Shown: positions 47,680 to 57,866, numbered from the stretch's first letter. The stretch is 64,000 bases of DNA from CALFCX01 sp041650595 (GCA_041650595.1 JBAZKW010000003.1:58176-122175), one strand, 5' to 3'. A program made the numbers and translations. The notes: a model not told the origin generated them from the sequence alone.

Positions 47680-49230
47680 TTAAAATTTAAACTTTTTGTG
47701 GTCGATCCCGTATTGCAAAACCTTATAACCGAGTATGCGTTCGGTGGTCTTTAGCATGATGGCGGCTTTTGTCTTATTGCCTTTGGTGCTCTTGAGCGCG
47801 TCTATGACCAGGTCTTTTTCAAAATTCTCGACAAGCGCGTCCAAAGAGTCCCCTATCTGGGTCTTGGATGATTGCGGCGTCTGGAGGGTCGGCGGCAGAT
47901 GGTGCGCAAAGATCACTTCCCCCTCACACATCAGAACGGACCGCTCAATAGTGTTTTCCAGTTCTCTTACATTGCCCGGCCAGTGATAGCTCATAAGAGC
48001 GTCGATCGCGGGAGTCGAGATCCTTTTTATGACCTTATGGTTCGCAGCCGAATACTTCGCCAGAAAATGTTCCGCAATAAGAAGGACGTCGTCTTTTCTT
48101 TCCCGAAGAGGAGGCAGATATATCGGAAAAACGTTCAACCTGTAATAAAGGTCCTCCCTGAACCTTCCCTTTTTCACGAACTCTTCGAGATTTGTGCTGG
48201 TGGCGGCGATCAGCCTTACGTTGGATTTTATCGTTTCTGTACCGCCAAGTCTTTCAAACTCCCTCTCCTGTATCACGCGAAGAAGCTTTACCTGTGTAGC
48301 CGGGCTAAGGTCCCCGATCTCATCCAGAAATAATGTGCCGCCCTCTGCCATCTCAAACCTGCCGAGTTTTCTTTCGAAAGCTCCGGTAAAAGCTCCTCTT
48401 TCGTATCCGAAAAGTTCGGATTCTACCAGGTTTTCCGGAAGTGCCGCCATGTTAACTTTTACAAAGGGCCGTTTCGTTCTCAAACTATTGTAGTGTATGG
48501 CGTGAGCGATAAGTTCTTTACCGGTACCGGACTCTCCTCTTATCAGGACTGTGGCATCGCTCTTTGCCACCCGGGCTATCATCTCATAGACCTCTTTCAT
48601 CCGGTTACTTTTCCCAACAATGTTCTTAAAACTGTATTTTTCCGTAAGCTCCTGGCGAAGCGTCTTATTTTCCTCAATCAGCTGGTTTTTTTCTGCTTGA
48701 ATGAGCTGCTGCATTTTTACCGTCTGCCCTATTATTGAAGCGGCAATAGAAAGGAACCGGACATCCTCTTCAAGCGGTATCTGAGGATCAAATACCTTGT
48801 CGGCAGACAATGCGCCTATGATCTCCTTACCGATCTTTATAGGTACACAGATAAAAGAAATATCCTTTTTGTCCAGGTCTTTCCTGGACCTGGTCTTATT
48901 AAGGAACAGAGGATCCTCCCCGATCTTGGGCACCACCGCGGCACTGCCGCTTTGAACTACCCTGCCGGTTATGCCCTCGCCTATCTTATATTTTCCGCGC
49001 TTTTTTTCCGCTTCCGTGAGCCCATATGCAGCCTCTATCAAGAGCTCTCCCGTCCCCGGGTTAAGCAGGGTTATAGTGCATCTTTTCATGCCGAGCAGAT
49101 CGTCAAGTTTTTCAAGAACGCCGTATATGGACTTTTCTATATCCAGCGACATGCTCAGTGTCTGGCTTATTTCATAAAGCGCGGTGAGTTCTTTAATTTT
49201 TCTTTTTAGAAGAAGGTTCTTTTCTGTCAA
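47680..49230 (-). CDS. NifA-like sigma-54 activator (GAF-AAA+-Fis HTH)
   Basis: 516 residues. A GAF domain at about 15-175 (ALYEISQTLSMSLDIEKS...IGALSADK) is followed by a helical linker. The AAA+ domain has Walker A GESGTGKE (232-239), GAFTGAF (279-285), Walker B GGTLFLDEIG and the finger LPPLRERKDDV. The C-terminal Fis-type HTH NKTKAAIMLKTTERILGYKVLQYGI is the characteristic NifA ending. No nif structural genes are present. Directly downstream on the same strand are the PII/Amt/GS genes with sigma-54 promoters, so it is the likely activator of that regulon. Its GAF domain may sense PII state or 2-oxoglutarate. Confidence 0.93.
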   Translation of the reverse strand: MTEKNLLLKRKIKELTALYEISQTLSMSLDIEKSIYGVLEKLDDLLGMKRCTITLLNPGTGELLIEAAYGLTEAEKKRGKYKIGEGITGRVVQSGSAAVVPKIGEDPLFLNKTRSRKDLDKKDISFICVPIKIGKEIIGALSADKVFDPQIPLEEDVRFLSIAASIIGQTVKMQQLIQAEKNQLIEENKTLRQELTEKYSFKNIVGKSNRMKEVYEMIARVAKSDATVLIRGESGTGKELIAHAIHYNSLRTKRPFVKVNMAALPENLVESELFGYERGAFTGAFERKLGRFEMAEGGTLFLDEIGDLSPATQVKLLRVIQEREFERLGGTETIKSNVRLIAATSTNLEEFVKKGRFREDLYYRLNVFPIYLPPLRERKDDVLLIAEHFLAKYSAANHKVIKRISTPAIDALMSYHWPGNVRELENTIERSVLMCEGEVIFAHHLPPTLQTPQSSKTQIGDSLDALVENFEKDLVIDALKSTKGNKTKAAIMLKTTERILGYKVLQYGIDHKKFKF

Positions 49231-49288
49231 AACATTATACCTAAGTTCTATTTTATACCCGATTTATGTAGGATTCAATATGCATTCA

Positions 49289-49300
49289 TACATTTTTGTA
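49289..49300. promoter_or_regulatory. TACA-N4-TGTA site in the divergent NifA-like/PEP-synthase-like gap
   Basis: TACATTTTTGTA, a perfect dyad 16 bp before the -10 of the plus-strand gene and 59 bp before the activator start. It could mediate autoregulation and control of the neighbouring gene. A half site TGTA lies 30 bp to the left. Confidence 0.5.
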
Positions 49301-49315
49301 TCTTTTTTCATATGC

Positions 49316-49321
49316 TATAAT
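49316..49321 (+). promoter_or_regulatory. -10 element placing the transcript start on the ATG
   Basis: TATAAT with exactly 6 nt before ATG 49328, no Shine-Dalgarno sequence. The expected start is the A of the ATG, indicating a leaderless mRNA. Confidence 0.55.
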
Positions 49322-49327
49322 ACTGCC

Positions 49328-51868
49328 ATGAACCTTCTTGAGGCCAGCACCGGGATCAAAGGTCTTGACGATGTAGTGAACAAACTGCGCATCGGAGATA
49401 ATGTCGTATGGCAGGTGGATGATCTGGCCTCTTACAAATATCTATCCAAAAGTTTTGTGGAAAATGCTTTAAAAGAAAAACACCGCGTTGTTTACCTGAG
49501 ATTCGCTTCGCACGAGCCGGTGCTTAAAGACACAACAGGAATAAAGACTTATGTGCTTGACGCTGAAAGCGGTTTTGAATCTTTCTCAAAACAGGTGCAT
49601 GAGATAGCGACAAAAGAAGGCGAAGGAGTATACTACGTTTTCGATTGTCTTTCGGACCTGCTATCCGCCTGGGCAAGCGACCTTATGATAGGAAACTTTT
49701 TTCTAATAACCTGCCCGTACCTGTTCGAATTAAATACTATAGCTTATTTTGCCATATTCCGGAACAAACACTCTTACCGGACGATCGCCAGGATAAGAGA
49801 GACTACCCAGCTGCTCCTTGATGTATATAATATAAAGTCAAAACTCTACATACACCCCCTGAAGGTCTGGAACAGATACTCTCCGACTATGTTCCTTCCG
49901 CATTTACAGCAAAAAGACCGGTTTATCCCGATAACCAACAGTTTTGACGCTGCAAAACTTTTTTCTTCCGCCGCCCATACAAGGTTCGAGGATGCGGAAA
50001 GAGCCCTTGACTATTGGGACCGGCTTTTCCTGGATACCGAACAATACAAAGGAATGAAAGATTCAAAGGAAAAGCGAATAGCCACCGATATGCTCTCAAA
50101 GATATTGGTGGGCAAAGACCAGAAAATGCTGGGCTTTGCAAAACAATTCATCTCCCTTGAAGACCTTCTTGAGATCAAATCCCGTCTTATAGGCACGGGA
50201 ATGATCGGAGGGAAAGCCGTCGGCATGCTTTTGTCCAGAAAGATACTTATCCAAGACTCTTCTTTTGACTGGAAAGCCGAACTTGAGCCGCACGATTCCT
50301 TTTACATAGGCGCTGACGTGTTCTACGCATACATAGTACAAAACGGCTGGTGGCGCACATTTATGGAACAAAAAACAAAAGAAGGGTATTTTGACGCGGC
50401 AAAAGAGCTCAGAGAAAAAATGCTTTCGGGAAAATTCCCCATGGAAATAAAGGAACAGTTCCAGCAGATGCTCGAGTATTTCGGACAATCTCCGGTAATC
50501 GTCCGGTCTTCCAGCCTGCTGGAGGACGGTTTCGGCAATGTGTTCGCGGGAAAATATGAAAGTATTTTTTGCGTGAATCAGGGATCTCCGGAACAAAGAT
50601 ACAAGAACTTTGAAGAAGCCGTAAGACAGGTATTTGCAAGCACCATGAGCGAAGAGGCTCTGTCTTACAGGCTTGAAAGAGGCCTGGACCGGCATGACGA
50701 GCAGATGGCTATTTTGGTGCAAAGAGTATCAGGCTCCTACAAAGGACCGTTCTTTTTCCCGGACCTTGCCGGGGTCGGCATATCTTTCAATACTTATGTA
50801 TGGGAAAAGAGCCTAGACCCTAAAGCCGGCATGATACGCCTTGTTTTCGGCCTTGGCACAAGGGCGGTCAACAGAGTGGAAGACGATTATCCGCGCATAG
50901 TGTCGCTTGACCAGCCGCGGCTCACCCCTCACTCGGGATCTGATGAAGTAAGCAGATTTTCCCAACACAAAGTTGACCTGCTGGATATCGGACTAAACAA
51001 GCTGGAAACCTCGGACCTTGAAAGAGTTCTGCCGCATACACCTGAAACCGTATTAAATATGATCGCTAAAAAAGATCCAAAGGACGCAACTCTTACTTTT
51101 GATAAATTATTTTCCGAAACTGACTTTACGCAAAAAATGCGGACGATCATGAAGACTCTTGAAAGCTCTTACGAGCATCCGGTCGACATAGAATTCACCG
51201 CTAATTTCTCCGGTGATTCTTTTAAGATAAATCTGCTGCAATGCAGACCTCTCCAGAAAAAAGGACTGCAAGATACAGTCACGCTTCCTGAAACAAAAGG
51301 AAAAGATAGCGTTCTTTTAATGTCCGAAGGCAATTTCATGGGAGGAAATATATCTCAAAAGATAAGATATGTTATATATATAGACCCTGAAAGATACAGT
51401 TTGCTGAACCAGCAGGACAAATATGAAACAGCACGGATAACGGGAAAGATCAACGCTTTTTTGAAAGACAAAAAAGACAGCCCGGCAATGCTGATGGGCC
51501 CCGGAAGATGGGGAACGTCTACTCCTTCCATGGGAGTGCCGGTAAGTTTTTTTGAGATAAATCATATGCGCTGCGTAGTCGAGATCGCTTTCAAAAGCGG
51601 GAATTTGATCCCGGAGCTTTCGTTCGGGACCCACATGTTCCAGGACCTTGTTGAAAGTAATATTTTCTATATAGCTGTTTTCCCGGAAGAAGAGGAAAGT
51701 TCTTACTTAAATATAAAAGTTTTGAATGAAAAAGAGAACCTGCTCGAAAAAATATTGCCTCAGCACAACAGATTAAAGGACGTTATTAAGGTCCTGGATT
51801 TCAAGGACCGGGAAATAACGATCTTATCCGACATTGTTTCACAAAAAGTTATTTGCGTTTTCGGGTAA
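49328..51868 (+). CDS. PEP-synthase-like ATP-grasp protein with degenerate KaiC-like N-terminus
   Basis: 846 residues. Residues 1-200 look like a RecA/KaiC-type domain: TGIKGLDDVVNKLRIGDNVVWQVD, then VVYLRFASHEP, then YYVFDCLSDLLSAW in the Walker B position. The Walker A GxGKT is missing. From about residue 280 follows a PPDK/PEP-synthase ATP-binding domain (GGKAVGMLLSRKIL, SPVIVRSSSLLEDGFGNVFAGKYES, VFGLGTRAVNR, PVDIEFTANF, INLLQCRPLQ). The phosphohistidine swivel domain and the PEP/pyruvate TIM barrel are absent, so it cannot be a complete PEP synthase. The C-terminus (MLMGPGRWGTSTPSMGVP) is unknown. It is divergent from the NifA-like gene and convergent with gltD, with a 20-bp overlap. Confidence 0.8.
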   Translation: MNLLEASTGIKGLDDVVNKLRIGDNVVWQVDDLASYKYLSKSFVENALKEKHRVVYLRFASHEPVLKDTTGIKTYVLDAESGFESFSKQVHEIATKEGEGVYYVFDCLSDLLSAWASDLMIGNFFLITCPYLFELNTIAYFAIFRNKHSYRTIARIRETTQLLLDVYNIKSKLYIHPLKVWNRYSPTMFLPHLQQKDRFIPITNSFDAAKLFSSAAHTRFEDAERALDYWDRLFLDTEQYKGMKDSKEKRIATDMLSKILVGKDQKMLGFAKQFISLEDLLEIKSRLIGTGMIGGKAVGMLLSRKILIQDSSFDWKAELEPHDSFYIGADVFYAYIVQNGWWRTFMEQKTKEGYFDAAKELREKMLSGKFPMEIKEQFQQMLEYFGQSPVIVRSSSLLEDGFGNVFAGKYESIFCVNQGSPEQRYKNFEEAVRQVFASTMSEEALSYRLERGLDRHDEQMAILVQRVSGSYKGPFFFPDLAGVGISFNTYVWEKSLDPKAGMIRLVFGLGTRAVNRVEDDYPRIVSLDQPRLTPHSGSDEVSRFSQHKVDLLDIGLNKLETSDLERVLPHTPETVLNMIAKKDPKDATLTFDKLFSETDFTQKMRTIMKTLESSYEHPVDIEFTANFSGDSFKINLLQCRPLQKKGLQDTVTLPETKGKDSVLLMSEGNFMGGNISQKIRYVIYIDPERYSLLNQQDKYETARITGKINAFLKDKKDSPAMLMGPGRWGTSTPSMGVPVSFFEINHMRCVVEIAFKSGNLIPELSFGTHMFQDLVESNIFYIAVFPEEEESSYLNIKVLNEKENLLEKILPQHNRLKDVIKVLDFKDREITILSDIVSQKVICVFG

Positions 51869-53291
51869 CAGATGTAGAAAGATAGCGGTCTATGGACTCG
51901 GCCGCCTGCCTGCCTTCATAAATAGCCCAAACCACAAGGGACGCCCCGCGCCGCGAATCTCCGGCCGCAAAAACCGGCTTTTTGGAGGTCATATAATCAG
52001 GGCCGGTCAAAATATTCCCTCTCACATCAAGTTTGAGGTTTAAGTCTTTTACTATTCCATCGCGCTCCGGGTGGACAAATCCGAGCGCAAGCACTATAAG
52101 GTCAGCTTCTATAACGAATTCTGAGCCCGGAATCTCTTTCATGACCTGACAGAATTTGTCTTTATCGAAAACAAACTCTACATTTGTACATACCACTCTC
52201 TTTACGGTTCCATTTTCACCTTCAAACTTCTTGGTAAGTATGGACCACTGGCGCTTTGCTCCTTCTTCATGGCTCGTTGATGTCTTGAGCAACATAGGAT
52301 ATTTTGGCCACGGCATCTCTTCTGTCCTGCACACCGGAGGTTTTGGCATTATCTCTATCTGAGTAACCGATAATGCCCCTTGACGATTCGCTGTACCGAC
52401 GCAGTCGGAACCGGTATCGCCTCCACCTATGACCAATACTTTTTTGCCGCAAGCATCTATAGGAGAAGAATATACCTTTTCTCCTGAAATCCTCCTGTTC
52501 GACTGACAGAGGTAATCCATCGCAAAATGTATGCCGCCCAAAGACCGACCTTCTATATTAATATCCCTTGGAGTTCTTGACCCTATCGCTATGCAGACGG
52601 CATCAAATTGGGAAACGATCTCTTTAGCAGAATATTCTTCTCCGACATCCACTCCGGTCTTAAATACTACTCCCTCTTTTTTGAGCAATGCTAATCGCCT
52701 GTCTATAATGTGCTTTTCGAGTTTAAAGTCCGGTATCCCGTATCTAAGAATCCCTCCGGGCTGATCGTCCTTTTCAAAAACTGTTACACTATGCCCGTAT
52801 TTATTAAGCTGATCGGCTGAGGCCAGACCGGCTGGCCCGGAACCTATTACGGCGACTTTTTTTCCGGTCCTTTTTTTAGGAGGAGCGGGCTTTACATGTC
52901 CGTTTTTAAAAGCCTCTTCTATTATCGAGAGCTCGTTCTCTCTTACGGTCACAGGGTCATCATTGTACCCGAGCACACATCCATATTCACAGAGCGAGGG
53001 ACAGATCCGGCCGGTGATCTCCGGAAAATTATTTGTCAATTGAAGAGCGGTAAAAGCTTTTTGCCAGTTACCGCGGTACATTTCATCGTTCCATTCCGGT
53101 ATCAGATTGCCTACAGGACAACTTGAATGACAAAAAGGCGTTCCGCAGTCCATGCAGCGCGATGCCTGTTCCTCCGACTGTGTTTTGCTTTTGAGGATTA
53201 CTATTTCCCTATAATCCTTTATGCGCTCACTTGCCGGCCTTGTCTGGCAAGTATTGCGTTTTACTTTTAAGAACCCTTTTGGATCAGCCAT
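51849..53291 (-). CDS. gltD: Glutamate synthase small subunit
   Basis: 480 residues. The N-terminal iron-sulfur cysteine clusters are ASRCMDCGTPFCHSSCPVGN and GRICPSLCEYGCVLG. The FAD motif is VAVIGSGPAGLASADQL. The NADPH-binding motif is VLVIGGGDTGSDCVGTA, and the terminal FAD block is VFAAGDSRRGASLVVWAI. It feeds electrons from NAD(P)H to GltB. It starts 15 bp after gltB on the same strand and overlaps the convergent gene at its 3' end by 20 bp. No terminator lies between the two convergent genes. Confidence 0.97.
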   Translation of the reverse strand: MADPKGFLKVKRNTCQTRPASERIKDYREIVILKSKTQSEEQASRCMDCGTPFCHSSCPVGNLIPEWNDEMYRGNWQKAFTALQLTNNFPEITGRICPSLCEYGCVLGYNDDPVTVRENELSIIEEAFKNGHVKPAPPKKRTGKKVAVIGSGPAGLASADQLNKYGHSVTVFEKDDQPGGILRYGIPDFKLEKHIIDRRLALLKKEGVVFKTGVDVGEEYSAKEIVSQFDAVCIAIGSRTPRDINIEGRSLGGIHFAMDYLCQSNRRISGEKVYSSPIDACGKKVLVIGGGDTGSDCVGTANRQGALSVTQIEIMPKPPVCRTEEMPWPKYPMLLKTSTSHEEGAKRQWSILTKKFEGENGTVKRVVCTNVEFVFDKDKFCQVMKEIPGSEFVIEADLIVLALGFVHPERDGIVKDLNLKLDVRGNILTGPDYMTSKKPVFAAGDSRRGASLVVWAIYEGRQAAESIDRYLSTSVTRKRK

Positions 53292-53306
53292 AAGTAATTC
53301 CTCTCG

Positions 53307-56300
53307 CTAAAAATCGAACGGTTCGTCGGCTTTTGCCTTTTTAGGCTCGATTGCCGCCAGCACTTTTTTATATTCGACAGGTATAACTTTCACTATCCTG
53401 GATGTCTCGTTTTCAAAATCATCAAGGATCTTTTTAGCCACCTGACTTCTTGTATTCTTATAGTGATTCTGCAGGAGATAATGCAATATAGACTCATCAG
53501 TAAAAGTACATTTTTCAAGGCTTACAAGCTCGGTATTGCACAAGGTCTTAAAATCTCCGTTCACCCCGTAAACATAAGCTATTCCGCCGGACATACCTGC
53601 GGCAAAGTTCCTTCCGATTGTGCCCAGGATCAGGACCCTGCCTCCGGTCATATACTCGCAGCCATGGTCGCCAACGCCTTCCACTACGGCATATACTCCC
53701 GAATTACGGATACAAAAACGTTCTCCTGCAGATCCTCTTATATAAGCCTCTCCGGAAGTTGCTCCATAAAAAGTGGTATTCCCGATTATGATATTCTTTT
53801 GAGGGTCATATTCCGTTTTTTTATCCGGATATATCGCTATTTTCCCGCCGGAGAGCCCCTTGCCGACATAATCGTTGGCTTCCCCCTCGAGCTCAAAAGT
53901 GACTCCTTTTGCCAAAAATGCCCCGAAACTTTGTCCTGCAGTCCCTGTAAATTTTATGGTTACAGTATCGTCAGGCAACCCGTCTTCCCCGTACAAAGCT
54001 GATATCCTGCCGCTCAGCATGGCGCCTGTTGCTCTATTAACGTTTTTTATCGGCAGTTCGACCCTGACGGATTGTTTATTTGCGATATTATCCTTCAATG
54101 TTTCAATAAGTTGCACATCGAGCACATTTTTTATCCCATGGTCCTGTTTAACCGTTCTGCGGACTGCGCTCTTTTCAGTATTTTCGGGCCTGTACAATAT
54201 TTTTGAAAAGTCTAAGTTCCTGTTCTTCCAATCAAGCATTGACCCGTCTGTTTCAAGCAGATCGGTCCTTCCTATCAGATCATCGATTTTCCTTATTCCC
54301 AAGGAAGCCATTATTTGCCTTATTTCTTCGGCAACAAAGAACAGATAGTTCTGTATAAATTCCGGTTTCCCTGAAAAACGCTTTCTGCAGATCTCATCCT
54401 GAGTGGCAATGCCCAGAGAACAATTGTTCAAATGGCAGTGTCTAAGCAGAACACAGCCTAAAACCACAAGGACTGCCGTACTGAAACCAAATTCTTCTGC
54501 TCCAAGAATGGCGGCTATCACGACATCACGTCCGGTCCTTATCTGCCCGTCCGTCTGAAGCCTTACCCTGCTGCGGAGTCCGTTAAGTACCAGTGTTTGG
54601 TGTGCTTCTGAAAGTCCTAGTTCCCATGGGAGCCCGGCATGTTTTATAGAACTGAACGGAGAAGCCCCTGTGCCTCCGTCGCCGCCGGAAATAAGTATCA
54701 TATCGGCGTGCCCCTTGGCAACGCCTGCGGCAACTGTCCCCACTCCTATTTCCGAAACGAGTTTTACGCTTATTCTTGCTGAAGGATTGACATTTTTAAG
54801 ATCAAAAATAAGCTGGGCAAGATCCTCAATAGAATAAATGTCATGATGCGGCGGCGGAGAAATAAGCGTTATGCCCGGTGTTGAATATCTTATCCTTGCT
54901 ATGATCTCGTTTACTTTATGCCCGGGAAGCTGGCCGCCTTCACCGGGTTTTGCACCCTGTGCCATTTTTATCTGGATCTCATCCGCATTTGTCAAATAAT
55001 TGTTCGTTACGCCGAATCTTCCCGATGCGACTTGTTTAATTGCGCTTCGAACACTGTCGCCGTTCGGAAGCGGTTTGAACCTTATCGGGTCTTCGCCACC
55101 TTCTCCGGTATTGGACTTGCCGCCAAGATGGTTCATCGCTATCGCAATGGTCTCATGTGTCTCTTTGCTTATGGAACCAAAGCTCATGGCGCCCGTAACA
55201 AATCTTTTCACGATCTCCGAAGCCGGCTCTACCTCGTCCGGACTTATCGGAGATGTCTTTTTGAACCTTAAAAGCGATCGTAGCGTCGCATTATAACCGC
55301 TCTGGTTGTTTATCAGGGCGGAAAATTCTTTGTATTTTTGCGGATCGTTGTTCCTGGCAGCCTGCTGTAGCGCAAATATAGTGTCAGGATTCCAAAGATG
55401 AGTTTCCCCTCCTTTTCTCCACTGATAAACGCCGCCGACATCCAACATCTCGTCGATATTCTTTTCTGAAAAGGCTTTTTCATGCCTGATCAGCGTTTCT
55501 TTTGCGATCTCTTTGAGTCCAGCGCCTCCTATCCTCGATACTGTCCCGGGAAAATATCTTTCTATCAGGTCATCACAAAGTCCAAGAGCTTCAAATATCT
55601 GTGCTCCGCGGTAACTCTGAAGCCTGGATATCCCCATTTTTGAGAGGATCTTCAATATCCCTTTCTCAACGGATTTCACGTAGTTATAATGAGCTCTCTC
55701 TTTATCCGCGGATATTTCCTTTTCTTCTACCAGCCTGTCTATAGTATCAAAAGCCATATAAGGATTTATGCAGCCTGCTCCGTACCCGAACAGAAGCGCA
55801 AAATGCATGACTTCGCGCGGCTCCGCACTTTCAACGATAAATCCTATTCTTGTCCTTTCGCCTTTGACTGTAAGATAAGAATGCAGGCTTGCCACTGCCA
55901 GCAAAGAAGGCACTGCAGCTTTATTTTTATCCACTCCCCGGTCTGATAAAATAATGAAACTATATCCTCTCTTTGCCGCGGACGAAGCTTCATCGCATAT
56001 CCTTTTAATGGTTTTTTTCATGTCCGGATCGGATTTTACGTCAAAAAGAATAGAGATGGTCTTTGATCTGAAACCGCTTTGATTTATTTCCCGTATCTTC
56101 TCAAGGTCTTCGTTAGTCAGCACGGGATTCTTAATTTTTAGCCTGTGACAGTGTACCGGCGTCTCATTGAGCAGATTTGACTGCGGCCCGATATAGCTGT
56201 CGTAGGACATCACAATCTCTTCTCTTATGGGGTCTATCGGAGGATTCGTGACCTGGGCAAACAATTGTTTAAAATAGTTAAACAAAAGCTGCGGTCTTTT

Positions 56301-57821
56301 GGAAAGGACCGCAAGCGGAGTGTCGTTGCCCATGGAGCCGACAGGCTCCTGTCCTTTTTCTGCCATAGGCTTTATCAGGGTTTTTATATCTTCTTTGGTA
56401 TAACCGAAAGCCTGCTGAAGTTTAAACAGGTCTGATTCTCTTGTTTTCTTAATTTTTTTTGCAGGCCTTATGTCTTTCAAATTCAAAATATTATCTTTTA
56501 ACCATTTGCCGTAAGGCTTTCTGGATGAAAGATCGTCCTTCAGCTCTTTATCATCGATGATGCTGCCACCCTGTGTATCTATAAGGAATACTCTTCCGGG
56601 CATAAGCCTGCTGCTTAATAGAATATCTTTCGGGTCTATATCAAGGACCCCGACCTCCGAAGCAAGCACTATCGTGCCGTCTTTTGTTATAACGTATCTG
56701 CAAGGCCTGAGACCGTTTCGGTCAAGAATTCCTCCTATGAACCTTCCGTCAGTAAAAGCTACCGCCGCGGGACCGTCCCACGGCTCCGTGAGGCAGGCAT
56801 GATATTCATAAAAAGCCCTGTGTTTTTTATCCATAAGCTCGTTCTTTTCCCAAGCAGGCGGGATCAGCATCATCATCGAGTGAGGAAGGCTCCTGCCGCA
56901 CATGACCAGCATCTCAAGGACATTATCCAAAGCCGCAGAGTCGCTGCCACCTTCCACGATCACCGGCAATATTTTCTTGAGTTCATTGCCCAGGACATCG
57001 CTGTTTAGCATTTTTTCTCGTGCTCTTGTCCAATTGATATTGCCGCGGAGCGTATTTATCTCACCGTTATGCGCGAGGAACCTGAAAGGCTGGGCAAGGT
57101 CCCAGGTCGGAAAGGTATTCGTACTGTATCGCGAATGCACCAGACAAAGAGCGCTTTTGATGCGCGGATCTGAAAGCTCAGGATAGAAACTTTTGAGCTG
57201 GCTGGGCATTAACAGACCTTTGTAGACTATCGTCTTTGACGAAAGCGAAGGGATATAGAAAAAGTCTTTCTGCTTTATATCGGATCTTTCAACTTTTGAC
57301 TCTATGAGTTTACGTATTATATAGAGCCTTGTTTCAAAATTTATCTTGTCAGAAACATTTTGTCCGCGGCCTATAAATATCTGGCGCATGACCGGTTGTG
57401 TCTTTTTTGCTACCTCTCCTATGTCTGAATTATTGACGGCAACATCCCTAAAGCCGAGAAATTCCTGTTTTTCATCAACGATCAAATTTTCTATGATTTT
57501 TTCACATGCTCTTCTGTCGTCTTTATTTTGGGGGAGAAAGACAAATCCCGCAGCATATTCTTCAGTAAGCTTAATGCCGATTTTGGAGCATTCCGACAAG
57601 AAATATTCCTGCGGTATCTGGATAAGTATCCCGGCACCGTCCCCTGTCTTTGGATCAGATCCTGTTGCTCCGCGGTGGCTCAGGCGGTTCAGGACTTCTA
57701 TACCCTTTTCGACGATATCGTGGGTCTTATTGCCGTTTATATTGCATACGAACCCGACGCCGCAGCTGTCGCGTTCAAATGAAGGATCATATAACCCTTG
57801 TTTTTTCGGTAGACCAAACAT
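53307..57821 (-). CDS. gltB: Glutamate synthase large subunit
   Basis: 1504 residues, full length. The N-terminal glutaminase domain starts after a short propeptide at DSCGVGFVCNINGN; its Cys is the nucleophile. The central and FMN-binding domains carry GEGGEDPIRFK and MAQGAKPGEGGQLPGHKV, and the [3Fe-4S] cysteines lie in LRHCHLNNCSLGIATQDEIC. The C-terminal GXGXG beta-helix includes VVEGVGDHGCEYMTGG. With GltD it converts glutamine plus 2-oxoglutarate to two glutamates, completing GS-GOGAT with glnN. A promoter at 57925-57953 and a terminator-like hairpin in the leader suggest attenuation. Confidence 0.98.
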   Translation of the reverse strand: MFGLPKKQGLYDPSFERDSCGVGFVCNINGNKTHDIVEKGIEVLNRLSHRGATGSDPKTGDGAGILIQIPQEYFLSECSKIGIKLTEEYAAGFVFLPQNKDDRRACEKIIENLIVDEKQEFLGFRDVAVNNSDIGEVAKKTQPVMRQIFIGRGQNVSDKINFETRLYIIRKLIESKVERSDIKQKDFFYIPSLSSKTIVYKGLLMPSQLKSFYPELSDPRIKSALCLVHSRYSTNTFPTWDLAQPFRFLAHNGEINTLRGNINWTRAREKMLNSDVLGNELKKILPVIVEGGSDSAALDNVLEMLVMCGRSLPHSMMMLIPPAWEKNELMDKKHRAFYEYHACLTEPWDGPAAVAFTDGRFIGGILDRNGLRPCRYVITKDGTIVLASEVGVLDIDPKDILLSSRLMPGRVFLIDTQGGSIIDDKELKDDLSSRKPYGKWLKDNILNLKDIRPAKKIKKTRESDLFKLQQAFGYTKEDIKTLIKPMAEKGQEPVGSMGNDTPLAVLSKRPQLLFNYFKQLFAQVTNPPIDPIREEIVMSYDSYIGPQSNLLNETPVHCHRLKIKNPVLTNEDLEKIREINQSGFRSKTISILFDVKSDPDMKKTIKRICDEASSAAKRGYSFIILSDRGVDKNKAAVPSLLAVASLHSYLTVKGERTRIGFIVESAEPREVMHFALLFGYGAGCINPYMAFDTIDRLVEEKEISADKERAHYNYVKSVEKGILKILSKMGISRLQSYRGAQIFEALGLCDDLIERYFPGTVSRIGGAGLKEIAKETLIRHEKAFSEKNIDEMLDVGGVYQWRKGGETHLWNPDTIFALQQAARNNDPQKYKEFSALINNQSGYNATLRSLLRFKKTSPISPDEVEPASEIVKRFVTGAMSFGSISKETHETIAIAMNHLGGKSNTGEGGEDPIRFKPLPNGDSVRSAIKQVASGRFGVTNNYLTNADEIQIKMAQGAKPGEGGQLPGHKVNEIIARIRYSTPGITLISPPPHHDIYSIEDLAQLIFDLKNVNPSARISVKLVSEIGVGTVAAGVAKGHADMILISGGDGGTGASPFSSIKHAGLPWELGLSEAHQTLVLNGLRSRVRLQTDGQIRTGRDVVIAAILGAEEFGFSTAVLVVLGCVLLRHCHLNNCSLGIATQDEICRKRFSGKPEFIQNYLFFVAEEIRQIMASLGIRKIDDLIGRTDLLETDGSMLDWKNRNLDFSKILYRPENTEKSAVRRTVKQDHGIKNVLDVQLIETLKDNIANKQSVRVELPIKNVNRATGAMLSGRISALYGEDGLPDDTVTIKFTGTAGQSFGAFLAKGVTFELEGEANDYVGKGLSGGKIAIYPDKKTEYDPQKNIIIGNTTFYGATSGEAYIRGSAGERFCIRNSGVYAVVEGVGDHGCEYMTGGRVLILGTIGRNFAAGMSGGIAYVYGVNGDFKTLCNTELVSLEKCTFTDESILHYLLQNHYKNTRSQVAKKILDDFENETSRIVKVIPVEYKKVLAAIEPKKAKADEPFDF

Positions 57822-57844
57822 ATTTTTCCCCTATATAAACAAAA

Positions 57845-57866
57845 AAGAGGATCATAAGATCCTCTT
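57845..57866 (-). terminator. Intrinsic terminator or attenuator between thrS and gltB
   Basis: Minus-strand AAGAGGATC-TTAT-GATCCTCTT is a perfect 9-bp stem followed by a U-run and GTTT. It would terminate thrS transcripts. It also lies inside the roughly 97-nt leader expected from the promoter at 57925-57953, so it may attenuate gltBD. Confidence 0.82.

Noticed and set aside
47680..49230. Nitrogen-fixation cluster because of the NifA-like protein
   Set aside because: No nif structural or cofactor genes are present. The surrounding genes are for ammonium assimilation.
49328..51868. Phosphoenolpyruvate synthase (ppsA)
   Set aside because: Only the ATP-binding domain is recognisable; the phosphohistidine motif and PEP/pyruvate barrel are absent.
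53463..54002. 179-residue plus-strand frame inside gltB
   Set aside because: It is antisense to well-conserved gltB sequence, with no ribosome binding site or recognisable domain.
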